Assembly: GCA_951813555.1 (NCBI GenBank)
Contig: OX638344.1
Span: forward strand, 3,349,076-3,413,075
Direction: 5' to 3'
Length of the DNA stretch: 64,000 nt
Origin: an uncultured Acidimicrobiales bacterium
GTDB taxonomy: Bacteria; Actinomycetota; Acidimicrobiia; Acidimicrobiales; Bin134
This document shows, one piece after another, positions 25,696 through 34,517 of the stretch. The translations under genes and the position numbers were made by a program. Under the pieces are notes generated by a model. That model was not told the origin of the DNA, did not search any database, and saw nothing but the letters and a program-made list of their open reading frames with translations. Within the stretch, counting starts at the first letter, position 1, and each line of letters begins with the position of its first letter.

Positions 25696-26829
25696 ATGAA
25701 TGTTGATTCCCTGCTGACTGAGAACATTGCTCCGCCTGGCCTCAAGGGTCTGATCGTGGCCGACACGGAGGTGGGCTCGGTTCGCGGGGATGAGGGGTGG
25801 TACCACTATCGGGGACGCAACGCGGCTGACCTGGCCCGACAACACACTTTCGAGGCGGTGGCCCACCTGCTGTTGAGCGGCGCGCTTCCGGACCAAATGG
25901 CCGAGGAGGCGTTTCGGGCCGAGTTGGGTGCGGCTCGACGCCTGACACCGGAGGCGGCGGAGATGGTCGCTGCGCTGGCGCAGACTGATCTGCCCCCGAT
26001 GTCCGTCTTGCGCAGTGTCCTGGGGATGGAGGTTGATCCACGGCCCACCTTGGACCTCGACAATGACGAACGACGAGCTGCGGTCATGCGGGCCATTGGG
26101 ATCACCCCAACCGTGCTGGCCGCGGTCAACCGCATTCGCTCAGGGGCTGCACCGCTTGACCCCGACGGGTCGCTGTCCCACAGCGCCGACTACCTGCGAA
26201 TGACCCTGGGGCAGACTCCACTGCCAGGGCACGCACGGGCGGTTGAGACCTATCTGTGCCTCACCGCCGACCACGGCTTCAACGCTTCTACGTTCGCAGC
26301 TCGGGTCATCACCAGCACTGGCACCGACGTGGGCGGGGCCATGGGCGGAGCACTGGCCGCCCTGGCCGGACCCCTGCACGGCGGGGCTCCAGGCCGGGTG
26401 CTGGACATGCTGAGGGCCATCGGCCATCCCGACAACGCCGTGCCCTGGATCGCGGCTGAGTTGGACGCCGGACGCAAGATCATGGGATTCGGCCACGCCG
26501 TATACCGGGTGGCCGACCCCCGCTCTGAGACCCTGAAAACCGTCGCCCTCAAGTTGGGCGGCGATCTGGTTGACCGAGCTCTCGAGATCGAAGCCCGGGT
26601 CTTGGACTATCTGGCCGAGTGGAAGCCAGATGCCGTGATTGTGACCAACGTGGAGTTCTATGCCGGCGTGGTGCTGCATCTCGCCGGGTTGCCCCAGGAG
26701 ACGTTCACCCCCACGTTCACCACCAGCCGAGTCGTCGGTTGGGGCGCTCACCTGCTGGAGCAGGCCGCCAACAACAAAATCATGCGCCCCAGCGCCCGCT
26801 ACACCGGGCTACTCCACAACGGCGACTAG
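25696..26829 (+). CDS. Citrate / 2-methylcitrate synthase family enzyme
   Basis: 377-aa citrate synthase-fold protein that would condense oxaloacetate with acetyl-CoA or propionyl-CoA. The two active-site histidines are in GPLHGGAPGR and IMGFGHAVYRVADPR. At the place of the usual catalytic Asp (E. coli NVDFYSG) the sequence reads NVEFYAG, so Glu320 replaces Asp. The Arg for substrate binding is in TTSRVVGWGAHLL. Start ATG at 25696 is just after the palindrome cluster. It converges on meaB with one base between the stops. Beside meaB-mutBA, a propionate role is plausible. Confidence 0.9.
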   Translation: MNVDSLLTENIAPPGLKGLIVADTEVGSVRGDEGWYHYRGRNAADLARQHTFEAVAHLLLSGALPDQMAEEAFRAELGAARRLTPEAAEMVAALAQTDLPPMSVLRSVLGMEVDPRPTLDLDNDERRAAVMRAIGITPTVLAAVNRIRSGAAPLDPDGSLSHSADYLRMTLGQTPLPGHARAVETYLCLTADHGFNASTFAARVITSTGTDVGGAMGGALAALAGPLHGGAPGRVLDMLRAIGHPDNAVPWIAAELDAGRKIMGFGHAVYRVADPRSETLKTVALKLGGDLVDRALEIEARVLDYLAEWKPDAVIVTNVEFYAGVVLHLAGLPQETFTPTFTTSRVVGWGAHLLEQAANNKIMRPSARYTGLLHNGD

Positions 26830-26830
26830 G

Positions 26831-27817
26831 TCATTCGTCGAAAGCGGTGAGAATCTGGTCAGCGGCGGCGGCGGGGGCCAATTGGCCGGCTGCCATCTGT
26901 TGCTCTAGGAGATTGGCGAGGCTGGCCACTTCAGGGGAGGCCCGGAGGCGATCTCGGAGGCGGTCCTCCACCATGGCCCACATCCAGCGCACCTGCTGGT
27001 CGGCCCGGCGGTCGGCCAGTTCACCGGAGTCGGTCAAGACCCGGTAGTAGGCCTGGACTTGCTCCCACACCTGGTCGAGTCCGGTGCCTTCGATGGCGCT
27101 GACCGCCAGCACGGGGGGGACCCAGTTGGGATTGGCCGGTGCGGTCATAGCCAGCGCCGCCCGGTAGTCCCGCACCGCCCTCTGGGCGGCGATCTCGTTG
27201 CCGCCGTCGGCCTTGTTCACCACCAGGGCGTCGGCCAGCTCCAGCACTCCCTTCTTGATGCCCTGAAGCTCATCGCCGGCTCCGGGCAGCATCATCACCA
27301 AGAAGAAGTCCACCATGTCGGCCACCGCGATCTCCGACTGGCCCACGCCCACGGTCTCCACCAGCACCACATCGAATCCAGCCGCCTCCACCACTGTCAT
27401 GGTCTCTCGGGTGGTGCGGGTTACCCCGCCCAGCGAACCGGAGGACGGCGACGGGCGGATGTAGGCGGCATCGTCGATGGCCAGGTTGGGCATCCGGGTC
27501 TTGTCGCCCAGAATGCTGCCCCCCGACACCGACGAGGACGGGTCCACCGCCAACACCGCCACACGGTGATCCTGTGAGGTGAGGTACGTGCCCAATGCGT
27601 CGATGAAGGTGGATTTGCCCACCCCGGGCACGCCGGTGATCCCCACTCGTCGAGCCCCTCCGGTGTGGGGCAGAAGCCAATTCAGCAGCTCGGTGGCTGA
27701 CACCCGGTCGTCGGGCCGAGTGCTCTCCACCAGAGTGACCGCCCGGCCCAACCACGTTCGGTCGGCGGCCAGCACCCCCTCGACACAGGCGTCGAGATCG
27801 AAATCCATCACCGACAT
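26831..27817 (-). CDS. meaB: Methylmalonyl-CoA mutase-associated GTPase MeaB
   Basis: 328-aa G3E-type GTPase (ArgK/MeaB) that chaperones the adenosylcobalamin cofactor of methylmalonyl-CoA mutase. Motifs: P-loop GVPGVGKSTF at about residue 62, DPSSSVSGGSILGDKTRM switch region, DVVLVETVGVGQSE and the NKAD base-recognition motif (ALVVNKADG). The C-terminal helix (about 265-328) is the dimerisation arm. Starts 50 bp after mutB, the normal order mutA-mutB-meaB. Confidence 0.95.
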   Translation of the reverse strand: MSVMDFDLDACVEGVLAADRTWLGRAVTLVESTRPDDRVSATELLNWLLPHTGGARRVGITGVPGVGKSTFIDALGTYLTSQDHRVAVLAVDPSSSVSGGSILGDKTRMPNLAIDDAAYIRPSPSSGSLGGVTRTTRETMTVVEAAGFDVVLVETVGVGQSEIAVADMVDFFLVMMLPGAGDELQGIKKGVLELADALVVNKADGGNEIAAQRAVRDYRAALAMTAPANPNWVPPVLAVSAIEGTGLDQVWEQVQAYYRVLTDSGELADRRADQQVRWMWAMVEDRLRDRLRASPEVASLANLLEQQMAAGQLAPAAAADQILTAFDE

Positions 27818-27867
27818 CCTGACGGTCGACGGCGAGATCGCTCAGCGCTCATTGGCGTCGAGATCGA

Positions 27868-30066
27868 TCACTCGCGGTTGTCCAAGGCGGCCAGCAGCTC
27901 CATGGCCGCGTCGGCAATCACGGTTCCGGGACCGAAGATGGCCTGCGCCCCCGCAGCCCGCAGCTCGTCGTGGTCGCTGGGCGGAATCACCCCGCCGACC
28001 ACGATCATGATGTCGCCCCGTCCCAGCCGCTTCAGCTCAGCCAGCAGCTCGGGCACCAGAGTCAGATGTCCCGCGGCCAGCGACGATGCCCCCACTATGT
28101 GCACATCGGCCTCCACCGCCTGGCGGGCCACCTCGGCCGGGGTTTGGAACAGCGGTCCGACGTCCACGTCGAAGCCGAGGTCGGCAAACGCGGTGGCGAT
28201 CACCTTCTGGCCCCGGTCGTGGCCGTCTTGGCCCATCTTGGCCACCAGTATTCGGGGCCTACGCCCGGTTCGGGACGCGAAGCCGGCCACTGCGTCCCTC
28301 ACCTCGCCGGTGCCGCCGCCGTTGTCGTCGCTTCGTCCCATTTCTGATTGGTACACCCCGGAGATGGTGCGAATACGGGGCGCATGGCGACCATACACCC
28401 TCTCCAGCGCGTCGCTGATCTCCCCCACCGTGGCCCGGGCCCGAGAGGCGTCCACGGCGAGGGCCAAAAGATTGGAGCCGGCGCTGCCGACTGGGCGCTC
28501 GGCCCCCGCCGTCAACGCGTCCAAGGCACGACCGCAGGCATCGTTGTCCCGTTCGGCCCGCAGCCGCTCCAGTCGGGCTATCTGGGAAGCCCGCACCTCG
28601 GCATTGTCCACCTTCAGCACCTCGATGCCCTCTTCGCCGTCCACCTGATAGCGGTTCACGCCAACCACGGTCTGGGCGCCGGAGTCGATGCGGGCCTGGG
28701 TGCGAGCCGCGGCCTCCTCGATGCGCATCTTGGGGATACCGGCCTCGATGGCCTCGGCCATACCGCCGGCGGCCTCCACCTCGCTTATGTGCTCCCATGC
28801 CCGTTGAGCTAGGTCATGGGTGAGACGCTCTACGTAGTACGAGCCGCCCCATGGGTCGGCCACCCGGCAAGTGCCCGACTCGTGTTGCAACAGGAGCTGG
28901 GTGTTGCGGGCGATCCGGGCCGAGAAGTCGGTAGGCAGGGCCAGCGCTTCGTCCAGGGCATTGGTGTGCAGCGACTGGGTATGGCCTTGGGTGGCGGCCA
29001 TGGCCTCGATGGTCGTCCGCACCACGTTGTTGAAGACGTCTTGGGCGGTGAGGCTCCACCCCGAGGTCTGGCTGTGGGTGCGAAGCGACAGCGACCGGGG
29101 GTTGGACGGATTGAACGGGCGCATCAGCTTGGCCCACAGCAGGCGGGCGGCCCGAAGCTTGGCTACCTCCATGAAGAAGTTCATGCCGATGCACCAGAAG
29201 AAGCTGAGCCGAGGGGCGAAGGCGTCGATGTCCAGCCCCGAGTCCAGGCCGGCCCGCACGTATTCCACGCCGTCGGCCAGGGTGTAGGCCAGTTCCAGAT
29301 CAAGGGTGGCTCCGGCCTCTTGCATGTGGTAGCCGGAGATGGAGATGGAGTTGAACTTGGGCATGTTGGCCGAGGTGAAGGCAAATATGTCGGAGATGAT
29401 CCGCATCGACGGTGCCGGCGGATAGATGAACGTGTTGCGGACCATGAACTCCTTCAAGATGTCGTTCTGGATGGTGCCGGCCAGCTTCTGGGGCTCTATC
29501 CCCTGCTCCTCTCCAGCCACGATGTACATGGCCATAATCGGCAGCACCGCGCCGTTCATGGTCATCGACACGGTCATCTGATCCAGCGGAATGCCGTCGA
29601 ACAGAATCTGCATGTCGGCGATGGAGTCGATGGCCACCCCGGCCATTCCCACATCTCCGCTCACCCGCTGGTTGTCGGAGTCGTAGCCTCGATGGGTGGC
29701 CAGGTCGAAGGCCACCGACAGGCCCTTTTGACCGGCAGCCAAGTTGCGCCGGTAGAAGGCGTTGGAATCCTCGGCGGTGGAGAACCCGGCGTACTGGCGA
29801 ATGGTCCACGGCTGGGTGGCATACATGGTGGCGTAGGGACCCCGCAGGTAGGGCTCCAGTCCGGGGTAGGTGTCACAGAAGTCCAGCGGGGCCCGATCCT
29901 CAGCGGTGTACAGGCGGCGCACGCCGAATCCCTCCGGCGTGGCCCAGGTGAGGCGGTCGGGGCTCTCCCCCACCTCGGCGTCCATCAATTCAGACCAGCC
30001 TGACCCGTTGGCCCTCGAGTCGGTCTCGGAGTAGAGGTCGACGCTGGTGAAGTCGGGGACCGTCAC
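27868..30066 (-). CDS. mutB: Methylmalonyl-CoA mutase large (catalytic) subunit
   Basis: 732-aa adenosylcobalamin-dependent mutase interconverting methylmalonyl-CoA and succinyl-CoA, the last step of propionyl-CoA entry to the TCA cycle. The N-terminal TIM barrel includes [20 protein letters not shown] and [16 protein letters not shown]; the C-terminal B12 domain has DGHDRG with the cobalt-ligating His ([15 protein letters not shown]) at about residue 615. Start is a GTG that overlaps the mutA stop (GTGA), so the two subunits are translationally coupled. Full length for the family. Confidence 0.96.
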   Translation of the reverse strand: MTVPDFTSVDLYSETDSRANGSGWSELMDAEVGESPDRLTWATPEGFGVRRLYTAEDRAPLDFCDTYPGLEPYLRGPYATMYATQPWTIRQYAGFSTAEDSNAFYRRNLAAGQKGLSVAFDLATHRGYDSDNQRVSGDVGMAGVAIDSIADMQILFDGIPLDQMTVSMTMNGAVLPIMAMYIVAGEEQGIEPQKLAGTIQNDILKEFMVRNTFIYPPAPSMRIISDIFAFTSANMPKFNSISISGYHMQEAGATLDLELAYTLADGVEYVRAGLDSGLDIDAFAPRLSFFWCIGMNFFMEVAKLRAARLLWAKLMRPFNPSNPRSLSLRTHSQTSGWSLTAQDVFNNVVRTTIEAMAATQGHTQSLHTNALDEALALPTDFSARIARNTQLLLQHESGTCRVADPWGGSYYVERLTHDLAQRAWEHISEVEAAGGMAEAIEAGIPKMRIEEAAARTQARIDSGAQTVVGVNRYQVDGEEGIEVLKVDNAEVRASQIARLERLRAERDNDACGRALDALTAGAERPVGSAGSNLLALAVDASRARATVGEISDALERVYGRHAPRIRTISGVYQSEMGRSDDNGGGTGEVRDAVAGFASRTGRRPRILVAKMGQDGHDRGQKVIATAFADLGFDVDVGPLFQTPAEVARQAVEADVHIVGASSLAAGHLTLVPELLAELKRLGRGDIMIVVGGVIPPSDHDELRAAGAQAIFGPGTVIADAAMELLAALDNRE

Positions 30067-31751
30067 AGTTCCAACCTCTCGTGAATGGCCCCCAGGGAGG
30101 TCAGAACGTCGCAGCCCATGTAGATGTAGCCGTCGGCCCCCCAGCTCTCATCGGGGCGACCGGCCACCAGCACATACCCGCACCCGGCCTCTTTGAGCGC
30201 GGCAACGGTGACAGCAGCATGCTCCCGGTACATCTCATCGGACGAGCACACCACAGCAATCGGCGAGCCCGAAACCGCCCAGGCCTGAGCCGCTAGATCC
30301 GGCGTGTTGTGGCCGCCGTTGGATAGGGCATGGATTCCTCCCGCGGCCAGCAGGTTTGCCGCGAACGCGGACCGGGCGGTGTGGACGGCTACCGGGCCCA
30401 GACTGGCCAAGAACGCAGTTGGACGACGAGGGGCAGCATCGGCAGCATCTCGCAGTGCCTCGAACGGCTCGGTCAGCCGGCGCAGACCGGGGTCGGGCTC
30501 CATCGGCGGCCGCGCCACCACCGGCTCATCCAGATCGGGGAACTCGCTTACCCCGGTGAGCGGCAGCCGGCGGGTGGCCACATCCCGGCTTCGGGCGGCA
30601 TGGGCGGCTTCGATGCGCTCGTTGAGGTCTGCTCCGGCTTCTAGCTCTTGGAACAGGCCCCAGGCGGTGGCCGCCAGAGCATCGGTCAGCGATTCGGCGT
30701 AGTAGGAGCCGCCAGCAGGGTCGATCACCTGATCGACGTGGGATTCCTCCCGCAACAAGAGCTGGGTGTTGCGGGCGATTCGCAGCCCGAGGGAATCGGG
30801 CACTCCGATGGCGGCGTCGTATGGGCTGACGGTAATAGCATCAGCGCCTCCTGCCGCGGCGGCAAAGCAGGCCACCGTGGTGCGGATCATGTTCACCCAC
30901 GGATCGCGGCGGCTCATCATGGCGCCCGCGGTCACCATGTGCTGGCGTTGCGGGGCGGGGTCGATGCCGCACGCCTGGGTAACCCTGGCCCACAGCCGTC
31001 GGGCGGCCCGCAACTTGGCGATGGTCAAGAACTGGTCCACCCCGGCGGCGTAGCGGAATTCCAGTCTGGATGCCGCCTCAGACAGGTCTATCCCTGCCTC
31101 CTCACACGCCCGAAGGAACGCCACCCCGTCAGAAAGCGAACCAGCTAGCTCCAGCGCCTCGCTGGCCCCACGGTCGGCCAGCCGGGCGCCGTTGGCCACC
31201 GATACCAGAACACCGGGATAACCACGTGAGAGCGTATTCTCCACTGCTTGGGTGGTCGTTGGATCGCGGGCGTCCAGGCCGAACCCTCCCTGTGCCTCAT
31301 TCGAAGACACGCCTCTTTTCTCCCAGAGGCTCACCAGCGCCCATACAGCCCCTCCGCTGCCCGGTGCCAGCATCACCGGCACGGAATCGGGCACCCCCTC
31401 TAGCAGGGCCTCCAGCTCATCGAGTCCGACCTCGCCATCCAAACGCAGTTCGATGGCGTCCGCTCCCCCGTCCAGGTCGGCCAAGATGGCCTCGTTTCCG
31501 GTGGCCGGACTGTGGGCTTGCCGGACTTGCCACGGTCCGCCGGCCACCCTGCTGCCCCGGGTAAACGGCGCCACCCCGGGCAGGCCGGTGTCGCCGGCAT
31601 GGTCGGCTCCGGTGTAGAGCGGCTGGATCCGGATGCCGTCGTAGGTGGTGCTCACCAGCTTCTTGTCGAACGGCGCCCCCCGCAGCACCTGCTCCACCAG
31701 ATCCATCCACTGGTCCCGCCCGGCCAGGTCGAAATCTCCCGCCAGGCTCAT
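30063..31751 (-). CDS. mutA: Methylmalonyl-CoA mutase small subunit
   Basis: 562-aa partner of MutB. It has a mutase barrel ([34 protein letters not shown]) and a C-terminal remnant of the cobalamin domain that lacks DxHxxG, as normal for the non-catalytic subunit. The ATG at 31751 gives [19 protein letters not shown] at the family N-terminus; GTG codons at 31754 and 31766 are alternatives. Overlaps mutB by 4 nt. Divergent from the amidohydrolase operon with about 170 bp between. Confidence 0.9.
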   Translation of the reverse strand: MSLAGDFDLAGRDQWMDLVEQVLRGAPFDKKLVSTTYDGIRIQPLYTGADHAGDTGLPGVAPFTRGSRVAGGPWQVRQAHSPATGNEAILADLDGGADAIELRLDGEVGLDELEALLEGVPDSVPVMLAPGSGGAVWALVSLWEKRGVSSNEAQGGFGLDARDPTTTQAVENTLSRGYPGVLVSVANGARLADRGASEALELAGSLSDGVAFLRACEEAGIDLSEAASRLEFRYAAGVDQFLTIAKLRAARRLWARVTQACGIDPAPQRQHMVTAGAMMSRRDPWVNMIRTTVACFAAAAGGADAITVSPYDAAIGVPDSLGLRIARNTQLLLREESHVDQVIDPAGGSYYAESLTDALAATAWGLFQELEAGADLNERIEAAHAARSRDVATRRLPLTGVSEFPDLDEPVVARPPMEPDPGLRRLTEPFEALRDAADAAPRRPTAFLASLGPVAVHTARSAFAANLLAAGGIHALSNGGHNTPDLAAQAWAVSGSPIAVVCSSDEMYREHAAVTVAALKEAGCGYVLVAGRPDESWGADGYIYMGCDVLTSLGAIHERLEL

Positions 31752-31924
31752 CACGGCGTCGCTCACAGCCAAGATGGTACGCCCTGCTCCCCGGCGATCC
31801 TGCCTTGGAAAACGAAGACGGGCCTTCGTGTCTGCCAGTGCAACTTGTTGCCGATTCCCGAAGGCAACGAAAATCAAGGCGACTCTCCCCCACCACATCC
31901 CATTCACATTTGCGAGGTAGCGAC
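31752..31924. other. Divergent intergenic region mutA / amidohydrolase
   Basis: 173 bp. Only a ribosome site for the right-hand gene (GCGAGGTAGCGAC before the ATG at 31925) is clear. I see no strong palindrome. Confidence 0.4.
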
Positions 31925-33127
31925 ATGGCAGAACTGCCGTACAAGGTGTTCGACGCCGACAACCACTACTACGAGGCAACCGACGCCTTCATCCGCCACA
32001 TCGACCCAGCCATGAAGAAGCGCTGCATGCAATGGGCCAATATCGACGGCAAGCAGCGCTTGCTGGTGGCGGGCAAAATCAACCGCTTCATCCCCAATCC
32101 CACTTTTGACCCGGTGTCCAAGCCGGGGGCGCTTCAAGACTTCTTCCGGGGCCGCAACAAAGACGGCGTGGACGTGAAGACCATGTTCGGCGAGCTCGAC
32201 CCCATCTCCGAGCGGCCCGAATACCGGGACCGGGACAAGCGCCTCGAGCTCATGGACACCCAGAACATCGAAGCCGCCCTGTTCTTCCCCACATTGGGCG
32301 TGGGCATGGAGCAGTCACTGCGCCACGACCCTCCGGCCGTGGTCGCGGCCTTCACTGCATTCAACCGTTGGCTGCTCGAGGACTGGGGATTTGCCTATCA
32401 GGAGCGCATCTTCGCCGCCCCAGTGATCTCGATGATCGACGTGGACTGGGCCGTGTCCGAAGTGGAGTGGGCCTTGGCCAACGACGCCCGCATGGTGGTG
32501 ATGGTGCCCGGGCCGGTGCCCACCGCCGACGGAGGAAGCCGCTCACCGGCAATGCCCGAATACGACCCGGTGTGGGCCCGCATCGCCGAGGCCGGCATCA
32601 CCATGGGAATGCACGGCGGCGACGGCGGCCTGCACGAATACAACGAGATGTGGGAGCCAACGGAGGATTTCCAGTCGTTCCGCACCTCCACCTTCAAGCA
32701 GATCACCGGGCATGACCGCCAGATCTTCGACACCATGGCCGCCATGGTGTGCCATGGCCTCTATGACCGCCATCCCAACCTGCGAATTGCCTGCATCGAG
32801 AACGGGGGCATGTTTGCTCCCCGGCTGGTGGAGGAACTGAAGATCGCCTACGGCAAGATGCCCCAGGAGTTCCGAACCGATCCGGTGGAGCAGTTCGTGA
32901 ACCACGTTTGGGTGTCGCCTTACTACGAGGACGACATCGACCTGATCAAAGAGACGATGGGTGCCGACCACATGCTTTTCGGCTCCGACTATCCCCACGC
33001 CGAGGGGTTGGAAGTGCCCACCGACTTCATCTACGACATCCCCAACTTCACCGATGCCGAGGCCAAGGCCATGATGCGCGACAACGCGTGGGATGTGATC
33101 ACCCCCCGCTCCGCGCTGGCCGCCTGA
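31925..33127 (+). CDS. Amidohydrolase family protein (metal-dependent TIM barrel)
   Basis: 400-aa amidohydrolase_2 protein (related to ACMSD/uracil-decarboxylase-like hydrolases). N-terminal metal motif is altered to DADNHYYE (usual D-x-H-x-H); the C-terminal block HMLFGSDYPHAEG has the conserved Asp/His. Middle motifs include MGMHGGDGG. These enzymes hydrolyse or decarboxylate ring or amide compounds; substrate unknown. Good ribosome site (GAGGT) 6-11 nt upstream. First gene of a four-gene rightward run with a second amidohydrolase. Confidence 0.87.
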   Translation: MAELPYKVFDADNHYYEATDAFIRHIDPAMKKRCMQWANIDGKQRLLVAGKINRFIPNPTFDPVSKPGALQDFFRGRNKDGVDVKTMFGELDPISERPEYRDRDKRLELMDTQNIEAALFFPTLGVGMEQSLRHDPPAVVAAFTAFNRWLLEDWGFAYQERIFAAPVISMIDVDWAVSEVEWALANDARMVVMVPGPVPTADGGSRSPAMPEYDPVWARIAEAGITMGMHGGDGGLHEYNEMWEPTEDFQSFRTSTFKQITGHDRQIFDTMAAMVCHGLYDRHPNLRIACIENGGMFAPRLVEELKIAYGKMPQEFRTDPVEQFVNHVWVSPYYEDDIDLIKETMGADHMLFGSDYPHAEGLEVPTDFIYDIPNFTDAEAKAMMRDNAWDVITPRSALAA

Positions 33128-33142
33128 GAGAGGAACAACACC

Positions 33143-34009
33143 ATGGCCATGCCAACCGACATACCGATCATCGACACCATGATCGGGTTCCCCAAGCCGG
33201 ACTTCTCCACCTATGACTTCATCCGGGCCCAGACCAAGGACTCCCAGTCGTCTGAGGAGTTCGACTTCCCGGTGGAATACATGTTCAAGGGGGTGCCCAA
33301 GGAGCTGTACGGCACCGAGGACGACCCGGTTCAGGTAACGCTCAAGGAAATGGACCGGTTCAATATCGAGCTGGCCCTCATCTCCTGTGAGGACGAGACC
33401 GGCCAGCGGGCGCTGAAGACCCATCCCGAGCGCTTCATCGCCTCCATGAGCGTCGACCCCAACGATGTGATGGGCCAGGTTCGCCTCATAGACCAGCTCC
33501 ACCGGGAGTGGGGGGTGAAGGCGGTGGGGGCGTTTCCGGCGGGCTGCTTCCCCCAGGTGCCCATCGACGACGCCAAGTTCTATCCGATCTACGCCAAGTG
33601 CGTGGAGCTGGATCTGCCCATCTTCGTGTGCGCCGGCGTGCCCGGCCCCCGGTTCCCGTTCTCCCCCCAGCACGTGGAGCGCATCGACCGGGTGATGTAC
33701 GACTTCCCCGAGCTGACCTTCGTCACCCGCCACGGCTGCGAGCCGTGGGAGGATCTGGCCGTCAAGCTCATGTTGAAGTGGCCCGGGCTGCACTATTCCA
33801 CCTCGGCGTTCGCCCCCAAGCACTACCCCGAGGCCATCATCCGCTACGCCAACACCCGGGGCGCCGACAAGATCATCTACGCCGGCTACTTCCCCATGGG
33901 CCTGTCGTTGGAGCGGATCATGACCGACATGAAAGACGTGCCCTTCCGGGACAGGGTATGGCCCGGCTTCTTGCGGGAGAACGCCCGCCGAGTTCTCAAA
34001 TTGGATTGA
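33143..34009 (+). CDS. Second amidohydrolase family protein
   Basis: 288-aa amidohydrolase_2 relative, shorter than the first. It starts IIDTMIGFP, lacking the normal N-terminal HxH pair, but retains HPERFIASMSVDPN, a LPIFVCAGVPGPR core, TFVTRHGCEPW and the end KIIYAGYFPMGLS in place of the usual GSDYP. The lack of several metal ligands suggests a metal-independent or non-catalytic partner. GAGAGAGGAA lies upstream of the ATG. Only 15 bp separate it from the first amidohydrolase, so a two-protein complex or successive steps are likely (inference). Confidence 0.8.
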   Translation: MAMPTDIPIIDTMIGFPKPDFSTYDFIRAQTKDSQSSEEFDFPVEYMFKGVPKELYGTEDDPVQVTLKEMDRFNIELALISCEDETGQRALKTHPERFIASMSVDPNDVMGQVRLIDQLHREWGVKAVGAFPAGCFPQVPIDDAKFYPIYAKCVELDLPIFVCAGVPGPRFPFSPQHVERIDRVMYDFPELTFVTRHGCEPWEDLAVKLMLKWPGLHYSTSAFAPKHYPEAIIRYANTRGADKIIYAGYFPMGLSLERIMTDMKDVPFRDRVWPGFLRENARRVLKLD

Positions 34010-34026
34010 GCTACAGGAGACAGAAC

Positions 34027-34506
34027 ATGAGCGATCAAAGAGTTGAGCAAACCTGGGAGACACCCTCTTTGGAGGAGATCCCGGTCATAACGAAGATGCA
34101 CGTAGAGGCCATGGAGTCGAGCGACGACCCCCTGGTGTGGGCCCAAGTGGGCATGCACCATGTGCTCATCCGCACCATCGGCCGGCGCTCGGGCAAAGAG
34201 CACAAGGTAGCCCTGCCCTACTGGCGCGATCCCAACGGCCACCGCATTGTGGTGGCGTCTTTCGCCGGGGCCAAGGCCCACCCCTCGTGGTACTTCAACC
34301 TGGCCGACAAGGAGGCCAATCCCGAGCTGTTGATCACCGATAAAGGCCAGCAGTTCTGGGCAATGGCCGACATCTGCGAAGGCGACGACTACCAGGCCAC
34401 CTGGGACGGCTTGGTGGCCGACCGGGCCTGGTATGCCGACTACCAGGCCAAAGCCCCTCACCGCCAGATCCCTCTGGTGCGGCTGGTCGAGCAGCGCCCG
34501 GCCTAG
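34027..34506 (+). CDS. Deazaflavin (F420)-dependent nitroreductase-family protein (Ddn-like)
   Basis: 159-aa split-barrel protein of the Ddn/F420 nitroreductase family. Typical is HVLIRTIGRRSGKEHKVALPY followed by VVASFAGAKAHPSWYFNL, which forms the F420-phosphate pocket. Members reduce quinones, nitro compounds or unsaturated rings with F420H2 at the inner membrane face. AGGAG precedes the ATG at 34027; the gene is 17 bp after the second amidohydrolase. Likely supplies a reduction step in the same pathway. Confidence 0.87.
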   Translation: MSDQRVEQTWETPSLEEIPVITKMHVEAMESSDDPLVWAQVGMHHVLIRTIGRRSGKEHKVALPYWRDPNGHRIVVASFAGAKAHPSWYFNLADKEANPELLITDKGQQFWAMADICEGDDYQATWDGLVADRAWYADYQAKAPHRQIPLVRLVEQRPA

Positions 34507-34517
34507 GGTTCACAGCC

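Noticed and set aside
32543..34063. 506-codon minus-strand frame
   Set aside because: Antisense of the two amidohydrolase genes, which have clear families and ribosome sites on the plus strand.
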